NCBI RefSeq assembly: GCF_026151395.1
Contig: NZ_JAMQPV010000001.1
Span: 1,612,001-1,676,000 of the forward strand
Direction of reading: 5' to 3'
DNA: 64,000 nt
Source of the DNA: Leptospira limi
Lineage (GTDB): Bacteria; Spirochaetota; Leptospiria; Leptospirales; Leptospiraceae
Below are positions 54,212 through 63,203 of this stretch, in pieces (position 1 is the stretch's first letter; each line of letters starts with the position of its first letter). The position numbers and the translations under genes are program-made. A model generated the notes under the pieces. The model was given only the letters and a program-made list of their open reading frames with translations. It did no database searches and was not told the DNA's origin.

Positions 54212-54862
54212 TTGAAACGATCCAAAAAAACTCCCAATATCACCGAAGTATACCGTCTCCTTGAGGCGGAATTCGGTGTCGTCGAAACCCCCCTTACATT
54301 TACAAAACCTTATGAGTTGGCAATCGCTGTCATCCTCAGTGCACAGTGTACGGATGAACGTGTAAACCAAGTCACCCCCGAACTCTTTCGTACCTTTCCG
54401 ACTCTTGAGTCTTTTGCGAAAGCACCTTTATCTGCGATTGAGAAAAAAATCTTTTCCACTGGGTTTTATAAAAACAAAGCCAAAAGTATACAAGGTTTTG
54501 CAAAAATGGTGTTAGCAGAATTTGGTGGTGAGATTCCTAAAACAATGGAGGAAGCAATCAAACTCCCTGGCTTCGGACGGAAAACAGCCAATGTGGTGCT
54601 TGCTGAAATTTATGGAGTCGTGGAAGGGTTTGTGGTGGATACCCACGTAAAACGATTAACCAAACGACTTGGTTTCACAAAAAAAACTGATCCCGTACAA
54701 ATTGAACGGGAGATGATGAAAATTACCCCTAAGGAAATTTGCCGAAACCTATCTCTTTACCTAATATTTCTCGGTCGTAAGTACTGCCAGGCGCGCCGGA
54801 CGTTTTGTTCGGATTGTCCACTTTCTTCCCTATGTCCTTCTTATTCGGAGTCGGTTTCATAA
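54212..54862 (+). CDS. nth: endonuclease III
   Basis: A 216-residue DNA glycosylase/AP lyase that removes oxidised pyrimidines. The helix-hairpin-helix and catalytic Lys are in LPGFGRKTANVVLAE, the catalytic Asp is in FVVDTHVKRL, and the iron-sulphur Cys set is C-x6-C-x2-C-x5-C in YCQARRTFCSDCPLSSLC. The length is normal. The start is TTG at 54212, without a strong ribosome site. The last 134 bases, including the iron-sulphur cluster codons, overlap a convergent gene on the other strand, which is unusual for two real genes. Confidence 0.97.
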   Translation: MKRSKKTPNITEVYRLLEAEFGVVETPLTFTKPYELAIAVILSAQCTDERVNQVTPELFRTFPTLESFAKAPLSAIEKKIFSTGFYKNKAKSIQGFAKMVLAEFGGEIPKTMEEAIKLPGFGRKTANVVLAEIYGVVEGFVVDTHVKRLTKRLGFTKKTDPVQIEREMMKITPKEICRNLSLYLIFLGRKYCQARRTFCSDCPLSSLCPSYSESVS

Positions 54863-55562
54863 GGCCTTCTTCTGTTTCTGATTCCTTTCTCTGTTTCCAA
54901 GACCGATTGCGGTCTGTTAAATTGATGGATTCTACTTTGTAATCCAAACGGATTAAGTTTCGTTTGCGATAGTATAAATTTAAAGTACCAAGTTTTCCGT
55001 AGTCTTTTGGGCATTCCACTTGGTGGACATTGGAAATGTAACGAAAACTTGCCTGTGGTTTCCCTTCGACGAGTAAAAAGATTGGGAGTTCGGGATTGTT
55101 TTGAACTGAGATGAGAGGGATTTTGATTTCTTCTTCTGGACTGACATATACGATCCAACCGTCAAAGTCATCAGTGTTTTTCGCATTTAAGAGCCCGTCT
55201 ATGGAACCTAAACCGAGTTTGACGGGGCCATGGTCCATTTCGATGGTTTTTGTCAGGTTAAATCCATCGAAGGGGAATTCTAATGGTTTGTCTTTGGGTG
55301 AAAAAGGGTACAACATGTACCCTTTTCCTCGTTTCAGATCCAAATCCATTTTTTCCCGTTCCACAAAACCGAGTAGGGCACTGAGTCCCCCACGTCCTTC
55401 CTCATCCATTTTTGTGAAAAGTTCCTTCCCACAGTGAAAAAACATACGTAAAGGTCGGTCTTCCAGACTTTCATGGGCGAAACTGGAAGAAAGTGAAAGA
55501 AAGTATCCAATTGTCAAAATAGACCAAAGGTTTCTTCCAAGAAAGGAAAGACGGATATTCAT
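54729..55562 (-). CDS. exported protein of unknown function, overlapping nth
   Basis: A 277-residue protein with a signal peptide (LWSILTIGYFLSLSSSFA). The mature part is beta-leaning with GYMLYPFSPKDKPLEFPF, DGWIVYVSPEEEIKIPLI and QASFRYISNVHQVECP; I recognise no family. The last 45 residues or so are Lys/Gly/Asn/Pro-rich and low-complexity, and lie wholly inside the convergent nth gene. A real C-terminus that was extended by a lost stop codon or frameshift would explain this. The N-terminal two-thirds looks genuine. Confidence 0.65.
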   Translation of the reverse strand: MNIRLSFLGRNLWSILTIGYFLSLSSSFAHESLEDRPLRMFFHCGKELFTKMDEEGRGGLSALLGFVEREKMDLDLKRGKGYMLYPFSPKDKPLEFPFDGFNLTKTIEMDHGPVKLGLGSIDGLLNAKNTDDFDGWIVYVSPEEEIKIPLISVQNNPELPIFLLVEGKPQASFRYISNVHQVECPKDYGKLGTLNLYYRKRNLIRLDYKVESINLTDRNRSWKQRKESETEEGLMKPTPNKKDIGKKVDNPNKTSGAPGSTYDREILGKEIGFGKFP

Positions 55563-55655
55563 ATTTTGTGACCTTGGTTCTAAGAACGGAAGAATTCGAA
55601 ACAGAATGAACCAAAAAACCTGATCTCTGTCTAAACTAAGTGCAGAAAGGATGCC

Positions 55656-56567
55656 ATGAACTTCTTCAAAAATCTATTTCTTTACGCTAAAATGGTTAAA
55701 TTTTCCCACACACTTTTTGCTTTGCCTTTTGCTGGGATCAGCTTTGTCCTCGCTTACCTCGAGTCGAGTCTCGATACGGGTGATTTGCTGCGGATTGGAG
55801 CTTTGATCCTTGTTTGTATGGTCAGTGCTCGTAGTGCTGCCATGGGTTTCAACAGGTATGTGGATTCAGAAATTGATGAAAAAAATCCCCGCACACAAAA
55901 CCGAGAAATCCCTGCTGGAAAAATTTCCAAAGTATCGGCGTTACTCTTCATCGGGCTTTCCGCTTTCATTTTTATCTTTGCTAGTTTTTTTGTGAACAAA
56001 CTGGCTTTCCTACTTTCCTTCCCGGCACTCTTCATTTTGTTTTTGTATTCTCTCACCAAACGATTTACCTTGTTTTGCCATTTGGTTCTCGGTTTTGCGA
56101 TCTCTCTTGCGCCACTCGGTGCTTGGATTGCTATCACAGAAACAGTGAATGTAGTTCCCATTTTATTTTCACTAGGACTCTTATTTCATATTTCCGCATT
56201 TGATGTGTTATATGCCATTCAGGATATGGATTTTGATGCCAAAGAAAAACTCCATAGCATTCCTTCCAAATTAGGGGAAACCAAATCCCGTATCATTGCT
56301 GTTATCTTACATACTCTTTCGTTTGTATTTTTTATCCTCGCAGGGATTAGTGCCGAACTTGGGTTTATGTATTTTTTAATCCTCTCTGTGATTGGGATTT
56401 TGGTGTTGTATGAACATAAAATCTCTTACCAATACAAACAAAAGGATCTCCCTCTCATTTTTTACCAAATCAATTCCTGGATCAGTGTGGTTTTGTTTTT
56501 GGCAATCCTCTTTGATAAATGGAATGAGTTTTTACTGAAGATTTCCTCTGGAATTAGTTTTCGATGA
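55656..56567 (+). CDS. UbiA-type polyprenyltransferase
   Basis: A 303-residue membrane prenyltransferase with about eight helices and both Asp-rich motifs of the family: [20 protein letters not shown] (N-x3-D-x3-D) and [12 protein letters not shown] (D-x3-D). It attaches a polyprenyl chain to an aromatic ring, as in 4-hydroxybenzoate or menaquinone-precursor prenylation. The next gene encodes UbiX, with a 4-base overlap. That pair points to the futalosine or ubiquinone-type route of quinone synthesis; Leptospira use menaquinone. AAAGGA lies just upstream of the ATG. Confidence 0.9.
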   Translation: MNFFKNLFLYAKMVKFSHTLFALPFAGISFVLAYLESSLDTGDLLRIGALILVCMVSARSAAMGFNRYVDSEIDEKNPRTQNREIPAGKISKVSALLFIGLSAFIFIFASFFVNKLAFLLSFPALFILFLYSLTKRFTLFCHLVLGFAISLAPLGAWIAITETVNVVPILFSLGLLFHISAFDVLYAIQDMDFDAKEKLHSIPSKLGETKSRIIAVILHTLSFVFFILAGISAELGFMYFLILSVIGILVLYEHKISYQYKQKDLPLIFYQINSWISVVLFLAILFDKWNEFLLKISSGISFR

Positions 56568-57160
56568 AACTCGTTGTGGGCCTTGCGGGTGCAAGTGGTA
56601 GCATTTATGCTGCTCGATTTTTAAAAGCATTGTATGAGATCGAAGGGGAAACCTACATCACGGCAAGTCCCGCATCCTTACGTATCTTTTCAGAAGAATA
56701 TGAAACAATGGTGAAAACCACTGAAGATATTTTGTCTTTTGTGGAAGAGAAGTGGAAGGTAAAACCCAAACACAAATTCCATGTTCGTAATTTTTTTGAT
56801 ATCGGTTCTGACATAGCCAGTGGTTCCAATGTTTGGGATGCCATGGTTGTGATCCCCTGTAGTATGAAAACAGTGGCATCGATGTCTGCAGGGTTAACGG
56901 AAAACTTAATCGAACGAGCCGCCGATGTGACCTTAAAGGAAAGAAGGCGTCTCATTGTAGTCCCGAGAGAAACTCCCTACAACCGCATCCACCTCAGGAA
57001 CATGTTAGCTTTAGATGAAGCAGGGGCCATCCTCTTACCTGCATCCCCTGGATTTTACCAAATGCCAAAAACTTTGGATGACCTTGGTGATTTTATCACG
57101 GGGAGGATTTTTAATCTAATCGGTCTCCCCCAAACTCTGTTCCCTAAGTGGGAGGGGTAA
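56564..57160 (+). CDS. ubiX: flavin prenyltransferase
   Basis: A 198-residue flavoprotein that adds a dimethylallyl unit to FMN to make the prenyl-FMN cofactor of UbiD-type decarboxylases. The opening [39 protein letters not shown] and the closing [19 protein letters not shown] match the family closely. It overlaps the UbiA-type gene by 4 bases, so the two serve one quinone pathway. The matching UbiD decarboxylase is not in the window. Confidence 0.95.
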   Translation: MKLVVGLAGASGSIYAARFLKALYEIEGETYITASPASLRIFSEEYETMVKTTEDILSFVEEKWKVKPKHKFHVRNFFDIGSDIASGSNVWDAMVVIPCSMKTVASMSAGLTENLIERAADVTLKERRRLIVVPRETPYNRIHLRNMLALDEAGAILLPASPGFYQMPKTLDDLGDFITGRIFNLIGLPQTLFPKWEG

Positions 57161-57557
57161 AGTTTCTAAAATACGCAGTTGGTTTTCCATTTTCACCTAA
57201 GCATACGTAGGTGATATCACTTTCGATGACGGCGGCCATTTTCCCTGTTTGGGGGTGGTTAGTAATGGCAAGAGTTCTTGAGGTGATGGAAGATTTTCCA
57301 TATTTTACAATCTTTCCATAAATTTGGATGATGTCACCTGCCCGCGCTGGGGAACGAAACACCACATTGTCCATACTCATCGTGACGATATTGGTGTACC
57401 GAATTTTGTTCATGACATACATCGCCATTCCCTCATCAATCCAGGAGAGCATTTTCCCACCAAAAAGATTGTTATGGTAGTTTAAATCGTCTGGTTGGAC
57501 CAAGTGTTGGGTGACTAGTTCCATATCCCGCAGTTTGTTCTGAATTGTCTCGACCAT
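57144..57557 (-). CDS. hotdog-fold acyl-CoA thioesterase
   Basis: A 137-residue YciA/acyl-CoA-thioesterase type protein. The conserved [20 protein letters not shown] holds the catalytic Asn/Asp region, and [15 protein letters not shown] is the second strand pair. It hydrolyses acyl-CoA to free acid; chain length preference is unknown. I start at ATG 57557, because the longer reading to 57641 would overlap the divergent pyrB start. The 3' end overlaps ubiX by 17 bases. Confidence 0.9.
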   Translation of the reverse strand: MVETIQNKLRDMELVTQHLVQPDDLNYHNNLFGGKMLSWIDEGMAMYVMNKIRYTNIVTMSMDNVVFRSPARAGDIIQIYGKIVKYGKSSITSRTLAITNHPQTGKMAAVIESDITYVCLGENGKPTAYFRNFTPPT

Positions 57558-57623
57558 AAATACCAAAAAATATGTTTTCGATTTATTCGATACCAAAAAC
57601 CCTAGAGAAAAGATTTCCGCCCT

Positions 57624-58556
57624 ATGTATGAATACTCCCACAAAAACATTTTAGACACCTTACAATTTTCCAAAGAAGACCTCAATTTCCTAATCGAAAA
57701 AACAAATCGAATGAGTGCCCTACATGAATCGGGAAAGGCGTTTGGGATCCTTCACGGGAAACTCCTTGCTTCCTTGTTTTTTGAGGCAAGTACCCGCACT
57801 CGGATGAGTTTTGAAGCTGCTATGGAAAGACTTGGTGGAAGGCTCATCTCTACGGTGGGGTTTCAGTTTTCCTCTATCTCCAAAGGGGAAACTTTGTATG
57901 ATACCATGAAGATGATTGAAGCCTATTGTGATATTGCTGTGATCCGCCACCCCGTCGAAGGTTCTTCTCGGATTGCCGCAGGTGCTGTGAACATCCCTGT
58001 GATCAATGCAGGAGATGGGGCAGGGCAACACCCCACACAAGCACTTCTCGATTTATATACTATCTTTTCGGAAAAGAAGAAAATAGATGGGTTAAACATT
58101 GCTTTCATCGGGGACTTAAAGTATGGACGGACCATCCATTCGCTCATCAACCTCTTACGCCATTATCCAGTGCATTTGTATCTCATCAGTCCCGAAGAAT
58201 TAAAACTCCCTGAAAAGTACAAAAAGAACTTAGAAGGGTTTCCTATGACTTGGGAAGAAACAACCGATATCAAAGCAATTTGGGATGCAGATGTTGCGTA
58301 TGTGACAAGGATCCAGGAAGAAAGATTCCCTGATCATAGAGAGTATGAAAAACTAAAAGATATCTATAAAGTGAATAAGGAACTTGTCCTTGCTTCCAAA
58401 AAAGACACAACCATCCTCCATCCACTCCCTCGTGTGAATGAACTATCCACTGATGTGGATGATTTACCAAATGCAGCATACTTTCGACAGGCGAAGTATG
58501 GAGTTGTTGTCAGAATGGTTTTACTCTGCTTAAGTCTTGGTGTCAATTTTGACTAA
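57624..58556 (+). CDS. pyrB: aspartate carbamoyltransferase catalytic chain
   Basis: A 310-residue enzyme of pyrimidine synthesis that joins carbamoyl phosphate and aspartate. The carbamoyl-phosphate site [28 protein letters not shown] and the aspartate-side [15 protein letters not shown] and HPLPRVNEL are typical. The length is normal. No regulatory-chain gene (pyrI) is beside it. It overlaps the next small gene by 20 bases. Confidence 0.97.
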   Translation: MYEYSHKNILDTLQFSKEDLNFLIEKTNRMSALHESGKAFGILHGKLLASLFFEASTRTRMSFEAAMERLGGRLISTVGFQFSSISKGETLYDTMKMIEAYCDIAVIRHPVEGSSRIAAGAVNIPVINAGDGAGQHPTQALLDLYTIFSEKKKIDGLNIAFIGDLKYGRTIHSLINLLRHYPVHLYLISPEELKLPEKYKKNLEGFPMTWEETTDIKAIWDADVAYVTRIQEERFPDHREYEKLKDIYKVNKELVLASKKDTTILHPLPRVNELSTDVDDLPNAAYFRQAKYGVVVRMVLLCLSLGVNFD

Positions 58557-58917
58557 AAAAATTTGGACTTTGGAAGAAGCGAGGGAAATCTTACCCCTTG
58601 TCCGTGATATCACAAAAGAATACTATGTTAAGGCAAGTGTTCTCGCAGATGATGTGCGAAACAAAATGTTACCAGAAAATGTTTTGGAATCCAAAGAAGA
58701 AGAAATTGGAGATATCATCAAACATTGGACAAACGAAATCTTAAATTTGAAAATTGATGTTAAGGGATTGTGGCTCGTAGACTTCGATCATGGCAATGGA
58801 TTTTACTGTTGGACTTGGGGCGAAGAAGATGTGTTATACGAACATGGTTATCATGAAGGATTTAGATCGAGAAAACTCATAGAGGAAAATAAAGAAGAAA
58901 ATGACTCAGATAAATGA
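58537..58917 (+). CDS. DUF2203 protein
   Basis: A 126-residue cytoplasmic protein that matches DUF2203: an opening [15 protein letters not shown], then a closing [20 protein letters not shown] with [12 protein letters not shown]. The family's role is unknown. The start may be TTG 58537, GTG 58540 or TTG 58549; all overlap the end of pyrB. Its stop overlaps dapL by 17 bases, so pyrB, this gene and dapL form one unit. Confidence 0.75.
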   Translation: MVSILTKKIWTLEEAREILPLVRDITKEYYVKASVLADDVRNKMLPENVLESKEEEIGDIIKHWTNEILNLKIDVKGLWLVDFDHGNGFYCWTWGEEDVLYEHGYHEGFRSRKLIEENKEENDSDK

Positions 58918-60127
58918 AAACTATTTAAAATTAAAAGCGGGATATTTATTCCCTGAGATTGGAAGACGTGTAAAGGCTTATTCCGAAGCCAACCAAAATG
59001 CAAAAATCATCCGACTTGGGATTGGTGACGTAACTCTACCACTCGCACCAACCATTGTCAATGCCATGGTAGATGCAGCAAAAGAGATGGGAAGTGCAGG
59101 TGGATTCCATGGGTATGGACCGGAACAAGGGTATTCCTTCCTCATCCAAAAAATCATCGCTCACGATTATACTGCACGTGGAGTCCAAATCGCAGAAGAC
59201 GAGGTATTTGTTTCTGATGGATCTAAATGTGATTGTGGAAACATCCAAGAGATTTTTTCCCTCGATAGTAAAATTGCCGTCGTAGACCCTGTGTATCCAG
59301 TATATGTGGATACCAATGTAATGGCAGGAAGAACTGGCGAAGTGGGACCTGATGGACGTTATGCGAACATCATTTATATGCCAGCGACGGAAGAAAATAA
59401 TTTTGAACCTGATTTTCCAAAAGAAAAACCAGATATCATTTATCTTTGTTATCCGAATAACCCAACAGGAATGGTCGCAACGAAGGCCCGTCTTACAGAA
59501 TGGGTGAACTATGCTAAAAAAATGGGAAGTATCATTCTATATGATTCAGCGTATGAATCTTTTATCCAAGACAAAGAGATTCCAAAATCCATTTATGAAA
59601 TCCCAGGAGCCAAAGAAGTGGCAATGGAATTTCGTTCCTTCTCCAAAACTGCAGGGTTTACGGGAACACGTTGTGCCTACCTTGTGATCCCGAAAGACCT
59701 AAAAGGAAAAACAAAATCAGGAGAAGAGGTGAGTTTTAATTCGCTTTGGAACAGACGCCACACAACCAAATTCAATGGTGTATCGTATGTCACACAGAAA
59801 GGGGCGGAAGCTGTGTTTTCCACCCAAGGACAAGTAGAGATCAAAGAACAAATTTCCTACTATATGGAAAATGCAAAACTCATTCGCGAAGGTCTTGCTA
59901 AGGCAGGTTACAAAGTGTTTGGCGGAACGAATGCTCCATACATTTGGCTAAAAACCCCACGGGGACTTAAATCTTGGGAATTTTTTGACGAACTCCTTGG
60001 AAACGCACAAGTGGTAGGAACTCCTGGATCTGGGTTTGGACCGGCTGGGGAAGGGTATTTCCGTCTTTCTGCCTTTGGAAAACGGGAAGACGTCATTTCT
60101 GCCATCGAACGCATCCAAAAAATGTAA
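58901..60127 (+). CDS. dapL: LL-diaminopimelate aminotransferase
   Basis: A 408-residue PLP aminotransferase that makes LL-diaminopimelate from tetrahydrodipicolinate in one step for lysine and cell-wall synthesis. The opening [20 protein letters not shown] is specific to the family, the PLP Lys is in [16 protein letters not shown], and [16 protein letters not shown] and [16 protein letters not shown] complete the fold. DapL is a typical route in Leptospira, plants and Chlamydia. The length is normal. The gene overlaps DUF2203. Confidence 0.97.
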   Translation: MTQINENYLKLKAGYLFPEIGRRVKAYSEANQNAKIIRLGIGDVTLPLAPTIVNAMVDAAKEMGSAGGFHGYGPEQGYSFLIQKIIAHDYTARGVQIAEDEVFVSDGSKCDCGNIQEIFSLDSKIAVVDPVYPVYVDTNVMAGRTGEVGPDGRYANIIYMPATEENNFEPDFPKEKPDIIYLCYPNNPTGMVATKARLTEWVNYAKKMGSIILYDSAYESFIQDKEIPKSIYEIPGAKEVAMEFRSFSKTAGFTGTRCAYLVIPKDLKGKTKSGEEVSFNSLWNRRHTTKFNGVSYVTQKGAEAVFSTQGQVEIKEQISYYMENAKLIREGLAKAGYKVFGGTNAPYIWLKTPRGLKSWEFFDELLGNAQVVGTPGSGFGPAGEGYFRLSAFGKREDVISAIERIQKM

Positions 60128-60141
60128 AATTTAGTCCTGGT

Positions 60142-60188
60142 TTTTTCCATAGCTCCGATATATAAAACAAGGTAGAGCTATGGGAAAA
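60142..60188 (+). promoter_or_regulatory. 14-bp hairpin spanning the start codon of the next gene
   Basis: TTTTTCCATAGCTC (60142-60155) pairs with GAGCTATGGGAAAA (60175-60188), 14 bp with one G-T wobble and a 19-base loop. The ATG (60180-60182) lies in the 3' arm and the AAGG ribosome site (60169-60172) in the loop. It could gate translation, like a thermosensor, or act as an operator around a possible -10 TATATA in the loop. Confidence 0.55.
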
Positions 60189-61169
60189 TGGAAATTCATC
60201 CTCTTTTTTGCAATGGTTGTGGGACATATCTCCCACATCAATGCAGTATCTCCAGAACAAACGAATTTGGGGATTTTGATCTTTGAAAACAAAGAAAACT
60301 TAAATTTTATCAATGTGGCACTCAGTAATTTGGCTCCTTCACAAGAAGAAGCACAAAGCACTGCCCAACCAGGAACAACCCAAACCCCAGATCCTTCCAA
60401 AAAGAATTTGGATTTTGATTATTTCAAACTCCTAAAAGCAGCAAACCAATCTGACTTTAGTGGAAACATGTGGTACTTACAAAGTAATTATGTGTATGGA
60501 TTCCGCCAACTCAGACAAGCCCAAGGGGAACTCAAAAATATCTTTGAAATCGTATTACAAAAATACATCGAAGATGCAAGAGCACTTTTGGAAGCAGCAG
60601 CACCTGCCATCATCAGATCAAATGATAGCAACGCAAAAGCTTTGTTACGTTTAGGTTTTCGTGACCTTCGTTCCTCAGAAGATCTTTACACAACTGGTCT
60701 CAATTCAAGCCCTCACCAATACCGTTATAAACTTACGCTCTACAAAGAAGGGATTTTAACACTTCGTCGTGCAAAACGTTTTGCAATCCTTGCGATGATT
60801 TATAGCAAAACTCCAGATGAGGATAAACCTGAATACCAATACCGTTCCAATGAAGACCTAAAAGAAGCTCGTAACGAAGAAAAACAACGTAACTACGAAA
60901 AGGTGAGAGATACCCTCATCAACTTCATTGAAAACAAACGTATGGAAAGAACTGTTGTCCCTCCAGGAAACCCAGATGCAAAACCATTGGATTTACTAGA
61001 ACAACATGATGATAACTACGGTTTCATCACTTCTAAAAAATTAGATCTACTGCTTGAAGCTAATGCACAAATCAAAGAGACGGAAGGGGCAAGACGTGAA
61101 TCAGTTCCTCCAACTCCAAAATTTGATGAAAACGGCAAAGCGATTTATCCGGAAGAAAAGAAGAAATAA
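60180..61169 (+). CDS. exported helical protein of unknown function
   Basis: A 329-residue protein with a signal peptide (FILFFAMVVGHISHINA, cleavage near VSPEQ). After a low-complexity linker (about residues 58-80) rich in Thr, Gln and Pro, the body is mainly helical with FDYFKLLKAANQSDFSGNMW and LRLGFRDLRSSEDLY. It ends in a Pro/Lys-rich tail. I recognise no family; it looks like a conserved Leptospira envelope protein. It is followed by a second exported protein with one base between the two genes, so they probably act together. A strong hairpin covers its start codon. Confidence 0.7.
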   Translation: MGKWKFILFFAMVVGHISHINAVSPEQTNLGILIFENKENLNFINVALSNLAPSQEEAQSTAQPGTTQTPDPSKKNLDFDYFKLLKAANQSDFSGNMWYLQSNYVYGFRQLRQAQGELKNIFEIVLQKYIEDARALLEAAAPAIIRSNDSNAKALLRLGFRDLRSSEDLYTTGLNSSPHQYRYKLTLYKEGILTLRRAKRFAILAMIYSKTPDEDKPEYQYRSNEDLKEARNEEKQRNYEKVRDTLINFIENKRMERTVVPPGNPDAKPLDLLEQHDDNYGFITSKKLDLLLEANAQIKETEGARRESVPPTPKFDENGKAIYPEEKKK

Positions 61170-61170
61170 A

Positions 61171-61809
61171 ATGAAGTTTTTTACAAGTGTGATTTTACTT
61201 TCTTTTTCGTTAGGACTCGTTGCCAAAAGTACGATGTCTTACCGGGAAAGGAAAAAACAATTGGATGGTAAAATTGCACTTGTATTAGAGCTGAAAGAAC
61301 ACCTTAAACTTGAACCTGAAGTAGGAAAATCTTCTGTTGAATCCATTCGTGACCAAGTAGAAGAAACCTACCGCGTAGGAAAACGTGCGGAAATCGAAAA
61401 AGTTTTAACCCTTGCGGAAGGTGAGATCCTCATCACACAACGAAAACTTTGTATCCCCATGGAAGAAGTCACAACTGGGCTCTACCAAAAAGCCATGGGG
61501 CATTGGATCCAAATGGAAAATGACGAAAAGTCTGGGTCGAGTCGATTGGAGTGGGATACAAAAGATAAAATCCAACGTTATTTAGTGATGGCAAAAAGTG
61601 AAAAAGACCATGCAAAAGAATACTTTTTGTCTGGAAATTACCAACTTTCCCTACATACCTACAAACGATCGCTAGTGTATAGTTTACTTACGTTACGTAC
61701 CCAAAAATCAGAAATTCCAGAAACCTACCAAAGTGCAGATACCGCATGGGTGCAACCCATTTGGATGAACCTCCACAAACAAAAGCAAAACTCCATCCAA
61801 GAAAACTAA
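61171..61809 (+). CDS. exported helical protein, partner of the preceding gene
   Basis: A 212-residue protein that begins at ATG 61171, directly after the preceding TAA; a longer reading from 61054 would lie inside the preceding gene and lacks a signal peptide. The signal peptide is FFTSVILLSFSLGLVA. The rest is helical and rich in Lys, Glu and Gln (IEKVLTLAEGEILITQRKLC). It shares style with the preceding protein; both may form an envelope complex. No family recognised. Confidence 0.7.
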   Translation: MKFFTSVILLSFSLGLVAKSTMSYRERKKQLDGKIALVLELKEHLKLEPEVGKSSVESIRDQVEETYRVGKRAEIEKVLTLAEGEILITQRKLCIPMEEVTTGLYQKAMGHWIQMENDEKSGSSRLEWDTKDKIQRYLVMAKSEKDHAKEYFLSGNYQLSLHTYKRSLVYSLLTLRTQKSEIPETYQSADTAWVQPIWMNLHKQKQNSIQEN

Positions 61810-61856
61810 AAAATTTTCATTTTCATTCACACTAATTTTCAAAGAATGACTGCTTA

Positions 61857-63062
61857 GTGAAGTTTGAATCACTCTATCGTCATTTTTTGCTCACAAGAGC
61901 CACTCACATTCCCGTTGTAAACGAGAAGGGGGAACTTGTTGGATTACTTTCCAAAGAGAGAGTCCATCGTGAGTTGTCTGACCTCGGGAAAGAAAGAGAA
62001 GATCTGGACAAAATTCCTTTAGAGATCTTGGAAACAGAACTGAACGAATCCATTCTATTATATTTTAAAGAAACTTCTCTCATTCCCGTGATTGGCATAG
62101 ATGGTGATAAAAAAGACAATTGGGACAAACCAAGGTTCCTTGCAGCTTTCACCAAACTAGAATCCAAACAAGTCCGAGATCCAAAACTGGATGGTATCGA
62201 ATCCAAACTCGAGAAAAAAAAAGAAAACGTGGATTCCGTCCAGTGGTTTATGGAACTCATCCTTTCCCATTTTCCTGATGGCCTTTTTGCAACTGACGTA
62301 ACAGGTGGAACTATTTTTTATAATGAAAGTTTCGAAAGGGATATTCTCACAAAATCATTGTTTGATGACTCGATAGAAACTGCCGAGAAGTATTTACATA
62401 ATTTAAATAGAGAAGTCCTCGCATCTTACCTAAAAGAACATGATTTGAGTATGGGGAAAGAAGCAGATACAAATGTCCTAACAACCATGTTACCAGACTT
62501 ACAATCCCAAGTAAGGATCATCACTTTAAAAAAAGAGAAAAAGTTAGTGGGGTTTTTATACCATTTTGTTTCAAGTAGTGTTGGTTTTGGGGCTGGAAAA
62601 ACAAAATCGGAATTCCCTGATTTGGACATGGCTTTTTTTTCGAAACTCCCTCTGGAAACTGTCCTTGCGGAAATGGAAGCCCACTACATCCACAAATCCT
62701 TACAAAGGAATTCGCAAAATATATCCCATGCTGCAAGTGAACTCGGTATTCCGCGTACAACCTTGCAAAATAGAATTCGATTTTTAAATTTATCGGAACG
62801 TTTCCAAAACAATAAAAAGGAACGAGTGGTCATTCCGAGAAAACGATCCGAAAAACAACTGGATTCGGAAAAACAGTCCTCTTCCCAACCCAAAGTTTCG
62901 CAAAAAAAACAAAGTCTCCCTAAGAAAAAACAAAATCCAAACTCAACCAAAAAAGGAAAATCAGAGAAACGAACCACTTCTCTTCCGAAAAAACAAGGAA
63001 ATGGGAAACAAAGGACCAAAACGAAGGCAAAACCAACACAAAAGGCAAAAAAAAGACGTTGA
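61857..63062 (+). CDS. CBS-PAS-Fis regulator without an AAA+ domain
   Basis: A 401-residue putative regulator starting at GTG 61857. A partial CBS pair (ATHIPVVNEKGELVGLLS, then LIPVIGIDGD) covers about residues 15-95, a PAS-like domain (LILSHFPDGLFATDVTGGTI) about 130-240, and a Fis-type helix-turn-helix (ISHAASELGIPRTTLQNRI) about 270-310. Fis-type helices usually end sigma-54 activators, but no AAA+ domain (GAFTGA, Walker A) is present. The last 85 residues are Lys/Ser/Gln-rich and very basic, like a histone-H1 tail, and may bind nucleic acid. It is 141 bases upstream of rho. Confidence 0.78.
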   Translation: MKFESLYRHFLLTRATHIPVVNEKGELVGLLSKERVHRELSDLGKEREDLDKIPLEILETELNESILLYFKETSLIPVIGIDGDKKDNWDKPRFLAAFTKLESKQVRDPKLDGIESKLEKKKENVDSVQWFMELILSHFPDGLFATDVTGGTIFYNESFERDILTKSLFDDSIETAEKYLHNLNREVLASYLKEHDLSMGKEADTNVLTTMLPDLQSQVRIITLKKEKKLVGFLYHFVSSSVGFGAGKTKSEFPDLDMAFFSKLPLETVLAEMEAHYIHKSLQRNSQNISHAASELGIPRTTLQNRIRFLNLSERFQNNKKERVVIPRKRSEKQLDSEKQSSSQPKVSQKKQSLPKKKQNPNSTKKGKSEKRTTSLPKKQGNGKQRTKTKAKPTQKAKKRR

Positions 63063-63203
63063 CGAAAATGGTGCAGAAACGATTTTTTCATTACCGTTTG
63101 AGAAAACACCTCCGCACTTCGCTGTTTCACTTGCATACATAACTTGCACAAATGGTTTCCCGAATTTTATCAAATACTCTAACAAATCAATGTAGAACAA
63201 TCT

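Noticed and set aside
55578..55596. Palindrome GTTCT-A-AGAAC between the exported-protein gene and the UbiA-type gene
   Set aside because: It is only 11 bases, not placed at a clear promoter, and likely chance.
62684..63151. A 155-codon open frame on the minus strand opposite the Lys-rich tail of the CBS-PAS-Fis protein
   Set aside because: It is the Phe-rich mirror of Lys codons (AAA/AAG read as TTT/CTT), has no ribosome site and no family match.
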